A stretch of DNA of 64,000 bases from Whitmania pigra (taxonomy: Eukaryota; Annelida; Clitellata; Hirudinida; Haemopidae), in NCBI GenBank assembly GCA_021613335.1, contig JAJTWR010000431.1, forward strand, positions 310,001 to 374,000, read 5' to 3'. Below are positions 8,664-16,701 of the stretch, in pieces. The notes under the pieces are model-generated. The model had not been told where the DNA came from. It made no database searches and was given only the letters and a program-made list of their open reading frames with translations. The position numbers and the translations under genes are program-made. Position 1 is the first letter of the stretch; each line of letters begins with the position of its first letter.

Positions 8664-9437
8664 ATGGAACTCGAGCTCGTCGGCAGCACTTCCGTGGGTA
8701 CCAAGCGTTCGAACAATGAGGACAGCTTCCTCCTCTTGGCGGACGAACGGTTGGCAGTCGTCGCTGATGGCATGGGTGGGCATTCTTCAGGCGAAATTGC
8801 CTCCGGTATAGCGGTAACGGAGATTGCGGAGTTTTTCCGCTTAAGTGCGCAAGATCCAGAGCTGACTTGGCCGTATAAGCTCACCCGCGAGAACACGTAC
8901 GAGGAAAATCGCCTCATCAACGGCATTCGCCTCGCCAATATCCGCATCTTCGAGCGCGCAGCGAGTGAGCCGCAACTGCGGGGCATGGGCACGACCATCG
9001 TCGCGGCCCATTTCGCTGACGATGAAACCGTGGTGGTGAGCCACGTCGGCGATAGCCGCCTGTACCTGTTTCGCAATGGCACGCTGAACCAAATCACCGA
9101 GGACCATTCGCTCCTCAATGACTACCTGCGCACGAAGCGGATGACTCCCGAGGAAATCGAAGCCTTCCCGCACAAGAATGTCATCGTCCGCGCCCTAGGA
9201 ATGCGCGAATCGGTGGAAGTCGATTTGAACCGCATTGAGCCGCAGGACCAAGACGTCTTCCTGCTCTGCTCCGACGGCCTCTCCGGGATGATTACCGACG
9301 AGCAGATCTGCGAATTTCTGCGCAGCGAAAATGAACTCGAAAAGTGCTGCAACGAGCTCATCACCGCCGCGAACATCGCCGGTGGCCTCGACAACATCAC
9401 CTGCGTTCTAGGCCGAGTGCACGTCGGCGCTTCGTGA
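8664..9437 (+). CDS. PP2C-family serine/threonine protein phosphatase
   Basis: A 257-residue bacterial PP2C (Stp/PrpC type) that dephosphorylates Ser/Thr in a metal-dependent way. Motifs are in order: R-S-N-N-E-D-S near residue 15, V-A-D-G-M-G-G-H, V-G-D-S-R-L-Y-L, L-L-C-S-D-G-L, and G-G-L-D-N-I-T-C near the end, giving the metal-binding aspartates. It is soluble and has no sensor domain. Divergent from the receiver/DUF4388 gene across about 140 AT-rich bases that probably hold promoters for both. No Ser/Thr kinase gene is adjacent. Its 3' end overlaps the convergent nucleotidyltransferase gene by 30 bases. Confidence 0.9.
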   Translation: MELELVGSTSVGTKRSNNEDSFLLLADERLAVVADGMGGHSSGEIASGIAVTEIAEFFRLSAQDPELTWPYKLTRENTYEENRLINGIRLANIRIFERAASEPQLRGMGTTIVAAHFADDETVVVSHVGDSRLYLFRNGTLNQITEDHSLLNDYLRTKRMTPEEIEAFPHKNVIVRALGMRESVEVDLNRIEPQDQDVFLLCSDGLSGMITDEQICEFLRSENELEKCCNELITAANIAGGLDNITCVLGRVHVGAS

Positions 9438-10433
9438 GAGCACGACGCCACCGGGGGCGATGAGCGCCTGTGTGAACCGCGCTCCCGCAGGAACGACTGC
9501 ACAGGGAAACACTGCCACATCCTCCAACACGGCGCCCGCACCCACCGATGCTCCTCGGCCAAGTGCCACATTGGCGCACAGGCGCGCCCCCGCACCGACG
9601 ACGGCCTCCGCATCGACAAAAGATACCCCCTCGAACTGCGCCTCCGCCGCCACGCGTGCGCTCTCGTGGCAGAAACTTCCTCCGCGCGCTTTGAAACCCG
9701 CACAGAGGTCGAGACCCGACACCCGGCCACCGCGCGCGAGGAGCTGCGCTTGCGCTTCGAGATAGCGCTCGGCCGTCCCCACATCGGACCAGAGCGGCCG
9801 CCGTTCCGAGAGCACATAGCCCCGCACGCGGCCGCCCCGGGCGAGCACGCGCGGGAGGAGGTCGTGGACGAGGTCAAAAGCTCCTTCCCCGGGAAATTCA
9901 GCCCTCACCGATGGCGACCACAGCGACGCACCGGGGAAATGCCACTCGTTGCCCTTGACGGCCTTCTCTGTGGCGTGGACGACGCGACGGAAGTTCCCGG
10001 CGTCGTCGAGTTCAATGCGGTTGAAGCCTTCGCGCGGAGGGGTGAGCACCAGCGTCGCATCTGCCCCAGAGGCGTTGTGCGCGGTCCAGACCGCCGACAG
10101 CTCTGCTTCAAAGAGGGTGTCCCCGTTCAGCAGGAGCAGCGGCTCGTCTCGGAGGAGACCGCGTAGTCCGCCGCCGGTCCCCTGCGGGGAACTCTCGTGG
10201 GACACCGTGAGTGGCAGTTGCAAACGCGCTGCTTCCTTACGGGCGACCTCTTCCATGGCCTTGGGCAAGTGGGCGACATTTACGCCCAACGAGGTAGCCC
10301 CGGCGCGCGCGGCGGTCGCGAAGGCGAAGCGCACGAGCGGAACTCCCAGGAGCGGCAGCGCTGGTTTCGGGGTGTGGTCGGTCAAGGGTGCCAAGCGGCG
10401 ACCCCACCCAGCACACAGGACTACGACGTACAT
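9408..10433 (-). CDS. murU: MurU-like nucleotidyltransferase with C-terminal left-handed beta-helix
   Basis: The N-terminal ~225 residues are a sugar-1-phosphate nucleotidyltransferase: signature A-G-W-G-R-R-L-A-P-L-T with K-P near residue 23, and N-G-D-T for the metal-binding Asp. It directly follows an AmgK-type sugar kinase with a 13-base overlap, the arrangement of the amgK-murU pair that recycles MurNAc to UDP-MurNAc and bypasses de novo MurA/B. Pseudomonas MurU is about 225 residues; this protein has about 115 more, with repeating small/hydrophobic hexapeptides typical of a left-handed beta-helix (F-V-D-A-E-A-V-V-G-A-G-A). An alternative call is a mannose-1-phosphate or glucose-1-phosphate transferase. 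The uridyl substrate is inferred from context. Confidence 0.75.
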   Translation of the reverse strand: MYVVVLCAGWGRRLAPLTDHTPKPALPLLGVPLVRFAFATAARAGATSLGVNVAHLPKAMEEVARKEAARLQLPLTVSHESSPQGTGGGLRGLLRDEPLLLLNGDTLFEAELSAVWTAHNASGADATLVLTPPREGFNRIELDDAGNFRRVVHATEKAVKGNEWHFPGASLWSPSVRAEFPGEGAFDLVHDLLPRVLARGGRVRGYVLSERRPLWSDVGTAERYLEAQAQLLARGGRVSGLDLCAGFKARGGSFCHESARVAAEAQFEGVSFVDAEAVVGAGARLCANVALGRGASVGAGAVLEDVAVFPCAVVPAGARFTQALIAPGGVVLSRSADVHSA

Positions 10434-11485
10434 AGCCCGAGTTCCGGGAGCTGCGCGTCGAGCGCCTGCGCGAGGCCCGCGAACTCTGGGCGCTTGCGCA
10501 ACACTCGGCCGACGTAGCGCAGCGAGGGAGCAATCGCCGGAAGAAAGTTGGGATTCCCCTTCACCCGGTGGATGTATTCGAAGCGGCCCGCGTCTTTGAG
10601 CTTCCGTTGGACGGTGAGCAAGTCGAACGTGGCCCGGAGGCTCGCCGCGTCGATGCGCTGGCCTGTGTGCGTTTGGAATTCCTGCACGTAGGTTTCAAGG
10701 AGCTCGTCGACAAGTGGCTCCGGAAGCTCGATGTAGCTATCGCGCAGCAGCGCCACGAGGTCGTACTCCCGCGGCGCGAGCAGCGCGTCTTGGAAGTCGA
10801 TGACGACGAGTTCCCCACCGTGCACCATGAGGTTGCGGCTCTGGTAGTCGCGGTGGGTGAAACCGACTGGCAAGGAAGCGAGTTGGTCGGCGAGCTCTTC
10901 GTAGAGCTTCGAGAGGACGCCCCGCGCCTCGGCAGTCACCGGCGATTTCACCCAATGGGTGAGTCCCTCGTCGTGGAAATGCCAGAGCTCCCACAAGTAG
11001 AGCGCTCGGTCGAACCGCCGCTGGTAGGCGCAGCAGCTCTCGTCGGGCTGCGCTTCGGCGAGCGCCCGCATCCGAGCCAAAAGTTTCACCGCTTGGACAT
11101 AGAGCGCCTTGTCCTGCGACTTGTTCCAGGCGACTTCCAGCGTCTCGTCGCCCAAATCTTCCAAGACAATCGCGCCTTTAGCCTCATCGACCCGGTGAAT
11201 GCGCGGCACCCGCACCCCGAGGCGAGACAAGTAGGCCTGCACGTCGACGAAGGGATTTGCCGGAGCAGCGCCGCCTTTGCCACCCTCCTCGCTCTTTCGC
11301 ATCGCCTCTGGGTCCATCGTCATGACGATGAATGGTCCCTTCGAGGTCGTCGCCCGGAAATACACCCGGTTACTGGCTTGGCCGGGGAGTTTTTCGACGC
11401 TCTGCGCCTTGACACCTACACCGGCTTTTACCTGGTCTGAAACGAGCTTTTTGAGCTTCTCCTCATTGGGCGGGCTTCGTTTCAT
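10421..11485 (-). CDS. amgK: AmgK-like anomeric MurNAc/GlcNAc kinase (aminoglycoside phosphotransferase fold)
   Basis: 354 residues of the aminoglycoside phosphotransferase/choline kinase fold. The catalytic loop reads F-T-H-R-D-Y-Q-S-R-N-L-M and the metal-binding segment V-V-I-D-F-Q-D-A, followed by Y-D-L-V-A-L-L-R-D-S-Y-I, which closely matches AmgK-type enzymes rather than antibiotic-resistance APH proteins. The predicted reaction is phosphorylation of the anomeric hydroxyl of MurNAc for the next gene product. A 13-base overlap with murU indicates one operon. It is unlikely to be a resistance gene despite the family name. Confidence 0.8.
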   Translation of the reverse strand: MKRSPPNEEKLKKLVSDQVKAGVGVKAQSVEKLPGQASNRVYFRATTSKGPFIVMTMDPEAMRKSEEGGKGGAAPANPFVDVQAYLSRLGVRVPRIHRVDEAKGAIVLEDLGDETLEVAWNKSQDKALYVQAVKLLARMRALAEAQPDESCCAYQRRFDRALYLWELWHFHDEGLTHWVKSPVTAEARGVLSKLYEELADQLASLPVGFTHRDYQSRNLMVHGGELVVIDFQDALLAPREYDLVALLRDSYIELPEPLVDELLETYVQEFQTHTGQRIDAASLRATFDLLTVQRKLKDAGRFEYIHRVKGNPNFLPAIAPSLRYVGRVLRKRPEFAGLAQALDAQLPELGLCTS

Positions 11486-11550
11486 AGCGCTGTGCGGAGG
11501 TATATGAAGATCCCTTGGGCAGTGCGACGATTTCTGCTAGCAGCATATGG

Positions 11551-12693
11551 ATGCGCTTTGAAACATTAGCTGTCCATGCTGGCCACGTACCCGATCCATC
11601 GACGGGAGCAATTTCAACCCCAATCTATCAGACTTCCACCTACGTCCAAACTGGGCCAGGTGAGCACAAGGGGTACATGTATGGGCGCTCCCGCAACCCG
11701 ACGCGCAGTGCGTTAGAGGGAAAACTCGCAGCCCTGGAAGGCGCAAAATACGGCTCGGTGTTTGCGAGCGGCTGTGCAGCGGTCGATGCGGCGATGCGCC
11801 TATTGAAGACCGGCGATCACGTGGTGGTGAGTGACGACGTCTACGGCGGCACCTACCGACTCTTCAACGCCATCTACACCAAGTTCGGCTTCGAGTTCAG
11901 CTTCGTCGACCTCACCAACACCGAGAATCTGAAGAAGGCGCTGAAGAAGAACACCACCATGGTGTGGCTCGAATCGCCGACCAACCCGACGCTGAAGATC
12001 CTCGACCTGGCGGCGAGCGCGGAAATTGCGAAGAAGCACGGCGCCCTCACCGTCTGCGACAACACCTTCCTTTCGCCCTTCTTTCAGCGCCCCTTGGAAC
12101 TCGGCGTCGACATCGTCTTGGAATCGACCACCAAATTCCTCAACGGTCACTCGGACGTCCTCGGCGGCTTCCTCGGGACGAACGACCAGCAACTCGGCGA
12201 GCGCATCGCCTTCATCCAAAATGCTGCTGGCGCCATCCCCGGTCCGATGGACTGCTTCCTGATCCTCCGCGGCCTCAAGACCTTGCACGTCCGCATGCGA
12301 CAGCACGCGGAGAACGCGATGACCATCGCCCACTACTTGAAGCGCCACCCGAAGATTGCTTCGGTCACCTTCCCGGGCCTGCCGAACCACCCCCAGCACG
12401 AACTCGCGAAGCGCCAGATGTCGGGCTTTGGCTCGATGATCTCCTTCGAGGTCAAAGGCGGTCTCGAACCGGCACGCCGACTGCTGCAGTCGGTGCGGCT
12501 CTTTGCCTGCGCCGAATCACTCGGCGGCGTCGGTTCGATGATTCAGCACCCGGCGATCATGACCCACTCGCACGTACCGAAAGAAGTGCGCGAGAGCGTC
12601 GGCATCAACGACGGGCTGATTCGCCTGTCCGCGGGCATCGAGCACGAGGCCGACCTCATCGATGACTTGGCGCGAGCGCTCGAAGCCGCGTGA
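11551..12693 (+). CDS. Cystathionine gamma-synthase/lyase family PLP enzyme
   Basis: A fold-type I PLP enzyme of the Cys/Met metabolism family. The N-terminus M-R-F-E-T-L-A-V-H-A-G is standard, the cofactor-phosphate site includes Y-G-R-S-R-N-P-T, and the Schiff-base Lys lies in E-S-T-T-K-F-L-N-G-H-S-D. It could make cystathionine from an activated homoserine and cysteine or cleave cystathionine; sequence alone does not decide, and no met or cys genes are adjacent. ATG at 11551 is chosen over an in-frame TTG at 11515 because the family start is matched there. 380 residues is normal. Confidence 0.88.
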   Translation: MRFETLAVHAGHVPDPSTGAISTPIYQTSTYVQTGPGEHKGYMYGRSRNPTRSALEGKLAALEGAKYGSVFASGCAAVDAAMRLLKTGDHVVVSDDVYGGTYRLFNAIYTKFGFEFSFVDLTNTENLKKALKKNTTMVWLESPTNPTLKILDLAASAEIAKKHGALTVCDNTFLSPFFQRPLELGVDIVLESTTKFLNGHSDVLGGFLGTNDQQLGERIAFIQNAAGAIPGPMDCFLILRGLKTLHVRMRQHAENAMTIAHYLKRHPKIASVTFPGLPNHPQHELAKRQMSGFGSMISFEVKGGLEPARRLLQSVRLFACAESLGGVGSMIQHPAIMTHSHVPKEVRESVGINDGLIRLSAGIEHEADLIDDLARALEAA

Positions 12694-12710
12694 CATCCCG
12701 GAACACGGGA

Positions 12711-13445
12711 CTAGCGAAACACCACGCCGATGCCGGCCTGGAACACGAACCGAAAATCTTCGGACGGCACAAGGCGCGTTGGAACGAGCGATAAGAAGGA
12801 GCCGTCGCGGGCCATACCTGCGGCGACATGAACCCCTAAAATCGCTCGGCCGAATTGGTGCTGGTAGCGGAGGATGAAGGCCCCGGCAGGAGCCACGGTC
12901 ACTTCGCCGCCGACAACCCACAACTGCACGCCAGCTTGGACGCCGATGCGAAAGCCTTTGATGGCAAATCGCACCTCGGAGGCAAGCCGCCCCGTTGACT
13001 GACTCGGAAGCCAAGTAAAGTTGAAGTCGGGGACCACTTCCAGGAAGCTCAGCACCTGGATGAGGCTGTCCGCGTCGACAGCAACCCCTCCTTCGACGTC
13101 CTTCTTCACCTTCGGAACCCGCCGTAGGCCATCCCACGGCTCAGCCAAAACCCCGCGGATGGAGGCACTCAGACGGTAGACGTCGGTAGAAAGAAACGTG
13201 TACCGGGCCCCGAGGTATCCTCCGCGGATAAAAGTATCGCTGTCGAGGTCGAAGGTGTTCCAGCCACCGACGGTCAGCGACAGGTTGCGCAGCACTCGCG
13301 CGGTAGCGTCGAGCTGAATCTGCTGGGCGAGCGCGAGCGAGGAGAAGTGCACCTCACCCTGCGGCTCAGGTCCAAAAGTCGAAATGTTCCCAGAACCCGG
13401 GAGCGTAGCCAAGGCCACTGACACCGCAATGAAATGGAAGCACAT
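12711..13445 (-). CDS. Hypothetical outer-membrane beta-barrel-like protein
   Basis: 244 residues starting with a plausible signal peptide (M-C-F-H-F-I-A-V-S-V-A-L-A-T). The rest alternates polar and aromatic/hydrophobic residues in short strands separated by turns, and ends in V-F-R, in keeping with a small outer-membrane barrel. No family is recognised. It lies downstream of astA on the same strand after about 107 bases and converges on the PLP-enzyme gene with 17 bases between stops. Confidence 0.55.
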   Translation of the reverse strand: MCFHFIAVSVALATLPGSGNISTFGPEPQGEVHFSSLALAQQIQLDATARVLRNLSLTVGGWNTFDLDSDTFIRGGYLGARYTFLSTDVYRLSASIRGVLAEPWDGLRRVPKVKKDVEGGVAVDADSLIQVLSFLEVVPDFNFTWLPSQSTGRLASEVRFAIKGFRIGVQAGVQLWVVGGEVTVAPAGAFILRYQHQFGRAILGVHVAAGMARDGSFLSLVPTRLVPSEDFRFVFQAGIGVVFR

Positions 13446-13552
13446 GCTGTACCTGTATGGGGCGCGAAGGTTGCTTCACAGCTCAGAATATTCGAAAGGG
13501 GCTACAGGAACTGCGGTGAAACACCAGTTTGGCGACCCAGGCGCATCCAAAC

Positions 13553-14587
13553 TCAGGATTCTTCATCAAACGGAATGACCCCGAGGGATGCCCCAGCGCG
13601 CACACCCAGCGCCGCGCGGGCTTCTTTTGAGATGAGCACTTCGTCACCTTCGAAACGAGCCTCCGTTGCCACTGCACGGAATCGGCTTCTCCCGCTGGTA
13701 TGCGCGGCGCCCACCAAGAATCGCGGTGCCTCTCCTGCGAAGGGCTTCGCTGAAAGCGTACAGCGCCGAAATTCGTTCACGAGGCGGATGTTGTTCACGT
13801 CGGCTTGGTAGTGCGGCCCGCCATCAAATGGGTCGATGTGCCGAATCCAGCGAAAACCGATGTTCTCCAGCATGCGCTTCGCCGGCCTTGCGCCTTTGCC
13901 GACTTCGCCGATGGCGCGCTGCACGCGCGGCGGAAAGAGCGCTGTGTAGAAGTCCGCCGCCGGGAAGAGCTCCTTGATGAATTCTTTGTTTTGCCGGGAA
14001 AGCGCATCGGCGGTTTTGTAGTCGAGCCCGGTGAAGCGCTTGCCGAGCGCCTCCCACAACAGCGAGCGCCCGTCGGGGAGCAGCGGTGGAAGCAGTTCGG
14101 CAATCACTTGTTCCCGGAAGCGCTCCCGGAACATCGCGATGTAGAGAAACCGCCCATAGGAGAGCTGCTTGCCGGGTTTTGCCTCGGTGTTTCGCGCCCG
14201 CGGAGAAACGACGAGGCCACCGATTTCGGTAGGGCCATCGTAGTTGTAGCCGAGGGACAGGATTTTGTGACGGAAGTGGCGATCGAGGGTCCGTGAGTAA
14301 CTCTCGGTCTCGGTGACGTCGAAGTACACATGCGGCGCTTCCTTGGTGCCGTGTTGAGCGACGAGCAGCGAGGTGCCGATGACGTCTTTCCGGGACGTAT
14401 CCTCAAGCACGAAGAGGTATTCGCGATTCCAAGGAGATTCAATTTTCTCCGTAAAACTCGCTACCGATACCTTGAGACGTGCGCGGATGACCGACTCGTC
14501 GTAGGGCAAATTGATGCTGTTGAGGACCTTTGCGACCCTCATCAGTCCTTGGAGATCAGCTGTGACTGCATCTCGAAAGACGAGCAT
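13553..14587 (-). CDS. astA: Arginine N-succinyltransferase
   Basis: First step of the AST pathway: transfers succinyl from succinyl-CoA to arginine. The 344-residue sequence shows family landmarks: an N-terminal M-L-V-F-R-D-A, the central G-P-T-E-I-G-G-L-V-V-S-P-R, G-R-F-L-Y-I-A-M-F, and N-I-R-L-V-N-E-F-R-R-C. The fold belongs to the GNAT-like acyltransferases. Genes for the later AST steps (astB-E) are absent here; in some bacteria the AstA homologue is encoded alone. The gene is divergent from map with a 77-base shared upstream region. Confidence 0.92.
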   Translation of the reverse strand: MLVFRDAVTADLQGLMRVAKVLNSINLPYDESVIRARLKVSVASFTEKIESPWNREYLFVLEDTSRKDVIGTSLLVAQHGTKEAPHVYFDVTETESYSRTLDRHFRHKILSLGYNYDGPTEIGGLVVSPRARNTEAKPGKQLSYGRFLYIAMFRERFREQVIAELLPPLLPDGRSLLWEALGKRFTGLDYKTADALSRQNKEFIKELFPAADFYTALFPPRVQRAIGEVGKGARPAKRMLENIGFRWIRHIDPFDGGPHYQADVNNIRLVNEFRRCTLSAKPFAGEAPRFLVGAAHTSGRSRFRAVATEARFEGDEVLISKEARAALGVRAGASLGVIPFDEES

Positions 14588-14664
14588 CTCTTCTCATAAC
14601 GAATCGCTTCGCCCCCGCCAAGCGATCTGGCGAGCAAGCCACAAGGTCAGGTATAGGAAAGAAA

Positions 14665-15654
14665 ATGAAATCCGTTGCCCCGTTGCGCACCACTGCTCCA
14701 CGTCGGTTAGGACCCAATGAGCCCTGCTGGTGCGGCTCCAACAAAAAGTACAAACGTTGCCACGCCGAGGAAGACGAGCGTCAAACTGGGGGCCCTGGCG
14801 GCCATATCCAGCGAGGAAAGCTCTCACCGGCGCGCCCGGTACCTGCGCACATCCCTCGCCCGGAGTACGCCACCACCGGCGTTCCCCGCAGAGGCGGCGA
14901 CGTCGGATTGTTTTCGGGTGAGCGCCTGGAGCGCATGAAACGCGCCTGCAGACTCGCCGCGCAGGTGCTCTCCGAAGCGTCCGCCTTGGTGCGCCCGGGC
15001 ACTACCACCGATGACCTCGACGCCTACGTGCACGAACGAGCTATCGCCCTCGGCGCCTACCCCAGCACGCTGAATTACCGCGGGTATCCGAAGTCGCTGT
15101 GCACGTCGGTGAACGAAGTCATCTGCCACGGCATCCCGGACAGCCGGCCGCTTGCCGACGGCGACATCGTCAACCTCGACATCACGCTTTTCTTCGACGG
15201 GATGCACGGCGACTGCAACGCGACGGTTCCCGTCGGCACTGTCGACGCCTCCTCGGCCACGCTCATCGCGGTCACCCGCCAATGTCTCGAAGCCGGAATC
15301 GCCGCCGTAAAGCCGGGAAGGCCCATCTCCGACATCGGCCGGGCTATTGAAGGACTCGCCACCGCGCACAGCCTTGGCGTCGTGCGCAGCTACTGTGGGC
15401 ATGGCATCGGCGAACTCTTCCACACCAACCTTCAAATTCCCCACTACTACGACTCCCACGCCTCCACGACGATGCTCCCCGGACTCGTCTTCACGATTGA
15501 GCCGATGATCTGCTTGGGTTCGCCGGACGAGGAACTGTGGGACGACCACTGGACCGTAGTGACCCGCGACCACAGCCGCTCGGCGCAGTTCGAGCACACG
15601 GTGCTGGTGACTTCCGATGGTGCTGAAGTCCTCACCGTTCCTCCCGCGGCCTAG
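14665..15654 (+). CDS. map: Type I methionine aminopeptidase with N-terminal SEC-C zinc motif
   Basis: Removes the initiator Met from nascent proteins. Residues about 17-33 hold a SEC-C motif (C-W-C-G-S-N-K-K-Y-K-R-C-H), a zinc element also found at the end of SecA and in mycobacterial-type MetAP proteins, thought to help ribosome binding. The catalytic domain follows: C-H-G-I-P, D-I-T-L-F-F-D-G-M-H-G-D metal aspartates, C-G-H-G-I-G histidine, F-T-I-E-P-M and F-E-H-T-V-L-V glutamates. AGGAAAG before the ATG supports the start. 329 residues fits this extended class. Confidence 0.93.
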   Translation: MKSVAPLRTTAPRRLGPNEPCWCGSNKKYKRCHAEEDERQTGGPGGHIQRGKLSPARPVPAHIPRPEYATTGVPRRGGDVGLFSGERLERMKRACRLAAQVLSEASALVRPGTTTDDLDAYVHERAIALGAYPSTLNYRGYPKSLCTSVNEVICHGIPDSRPLADGDIVNLDITLFFDGMHGDCNATVPVGTVDASSATLIAVTRQCLEAGIAAVKPGRPISDIGRAIEGLATAHSLGVVRSYCGHGIGELFHTNLQIPHYYDSHASTTMLPGLVFTIEPMICLGSPDEELWDDHWTVVTRDHSRSAQFEHTVLVTSDGAEVLTVPPAA

Positions 15655-15777
15655 CGACGTCGTGTCGCTCGCACTGTTAGCGCCGGACAAAATGTCAGAA
15701 ATCGCCGCTTTCGCGCCGCCAAGGTGCTGAATTCATGAGCGTTTCTTTGGCATTTCGTTTGCTTTCAACATGGCAGT

Positions 15778-16701
15778 GTGGACAGGCTTCTCCGTCATCA
15801 AATCTGGGCTGTGCATTTTCTCTTCATGCTCCTCGCGAGCATGTTGGTGATGCGTATTTTCGCAACGATGCTCGAAGTTCGGCTGCTGCCGCTGCCGTCG
15901 ATTTCGCTTCCGACCCCTTCTGCGCCCACTGCAGCGCCGGCGCTACCGCGTACTTTTGATATCGCCACCTTCGCACGGGTGACCGGTCTCCCCCTGCCGC
16001 CGCCGGAGCCGTTAGTGCTGGAGCCCACCCAGCGCCTCGATGCGTCGTCCGCAGCAGTGCACACGAGCCTCAAGGTGCGGCTGCTCGGAACCTTGGTCAA
16101 TATCGGCGCCTCCGCCTACTCGCTCGCGAGCATCCAAGATGCTGCAAGCCAGAAGGTCACGACCTACATGGAAGGCGACCTCGTGCTCGGGGCCCAAATT
16201 CTCTCCATCGAGCGCGACCGAGTCATCATCAACAACAAAGGACGCAAAGAATACATCGACGCCACGCTGGGCGACGGCGAAGCGCCACCGCCTCCACAGC
16301 CCGTCGCGCAAGCGCCAGCAGCGCAAGAGCAAGGGCCACCGGGGAATCTCGACCTCGGCCGCGGCATCAAGCAGCTCGGCGAGAATCGCTACCAAATCCC
16401 CCGCGGCGAGCTCGACCGGACCCTGTCGAACTTGAACGACGTCGCGCTGCAGGCGCGCATCATCCCCGCTTTTAAAGACGGCCAAGCCACGGGCTTCCGG
16501 TTGTTCTCCATTCGACCGGACTCGGTGTACTCGAGAATCGGGATGCAGAACGGCGACGTCATCCGGCGCATCAATGGCTACGAGATGAATAGCCCGGAGA
16601 AGGCGCTCGAAATCTACACGAAGCTCAAAGAGTCAACCCACATCGAAATCGACGTGGATCGCAACGGAACCAACGTCACCAAATCCTACAATATCCAGTG
16701 A
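15778..16701 (+). CDS. gspC: Type II secretion protein GspC
   Basis: Inner-membrane clamp linking the cytoplasmic platform to the secretin. A short basic start, one membrane helix at about residues 10-30, a Pro-rich linker, a homology region (about 95-170: V-R-L-L-G-T-L-V-N) that contacts GspD, and a C-terminal PDZ-like domain (I-R-P-D-S-V-Y-S-R-I-G-M-Q-N-G-D-V-I-R-R-I-N-G). Starts at GTG 15778; there is no strong ribosome site, but the topology fits. Opens the gsp operon after a 123-base gap from map, which should hold the promoter. Its stop overlaps the GTG of gspD. Confidence 0.9.
   Translation: MDRLLRHQIWAVHFLFMLLASMLVMRIFATMLEVRLLPLPSISLPTPSAPTAAPALPRTFDIATFARVTGLPLPPPEPLVLEPTQRLDASSAAVHTSLKVRLLGTLVNIGASAYSLASIQDAASQKVTTYMEGDLVLGAQILSIERDRVIINNKGRKEYIDATLGDGEAPPPPQPVAQAPAAQEQGPPGNLDLGRGIKQLGENRYQIPRGELDRTLSNLNDVALQARIIPAFKDGQATGFRLFSIRPDSVYSRIGMQNGDVIRRINGYEMNSPEKALEIYTKLKESTHIEIDVDRNGTNVTKSYNIQ

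Noticed and set aside
10421..11485. Aminoglycoside resistance phosphotransferase
   Set aside because: Motifs and the overlapping MurU-like partner point to AmgK-type sugar kinase, not to a resistance enzyme.
11486..11550. SAM-type riboswitch ahead of the cystathionine enzyme gene
   Set aside because: Only 65 bases separate the divergent genes, and no riboswitch-like stems or terminator were seen.
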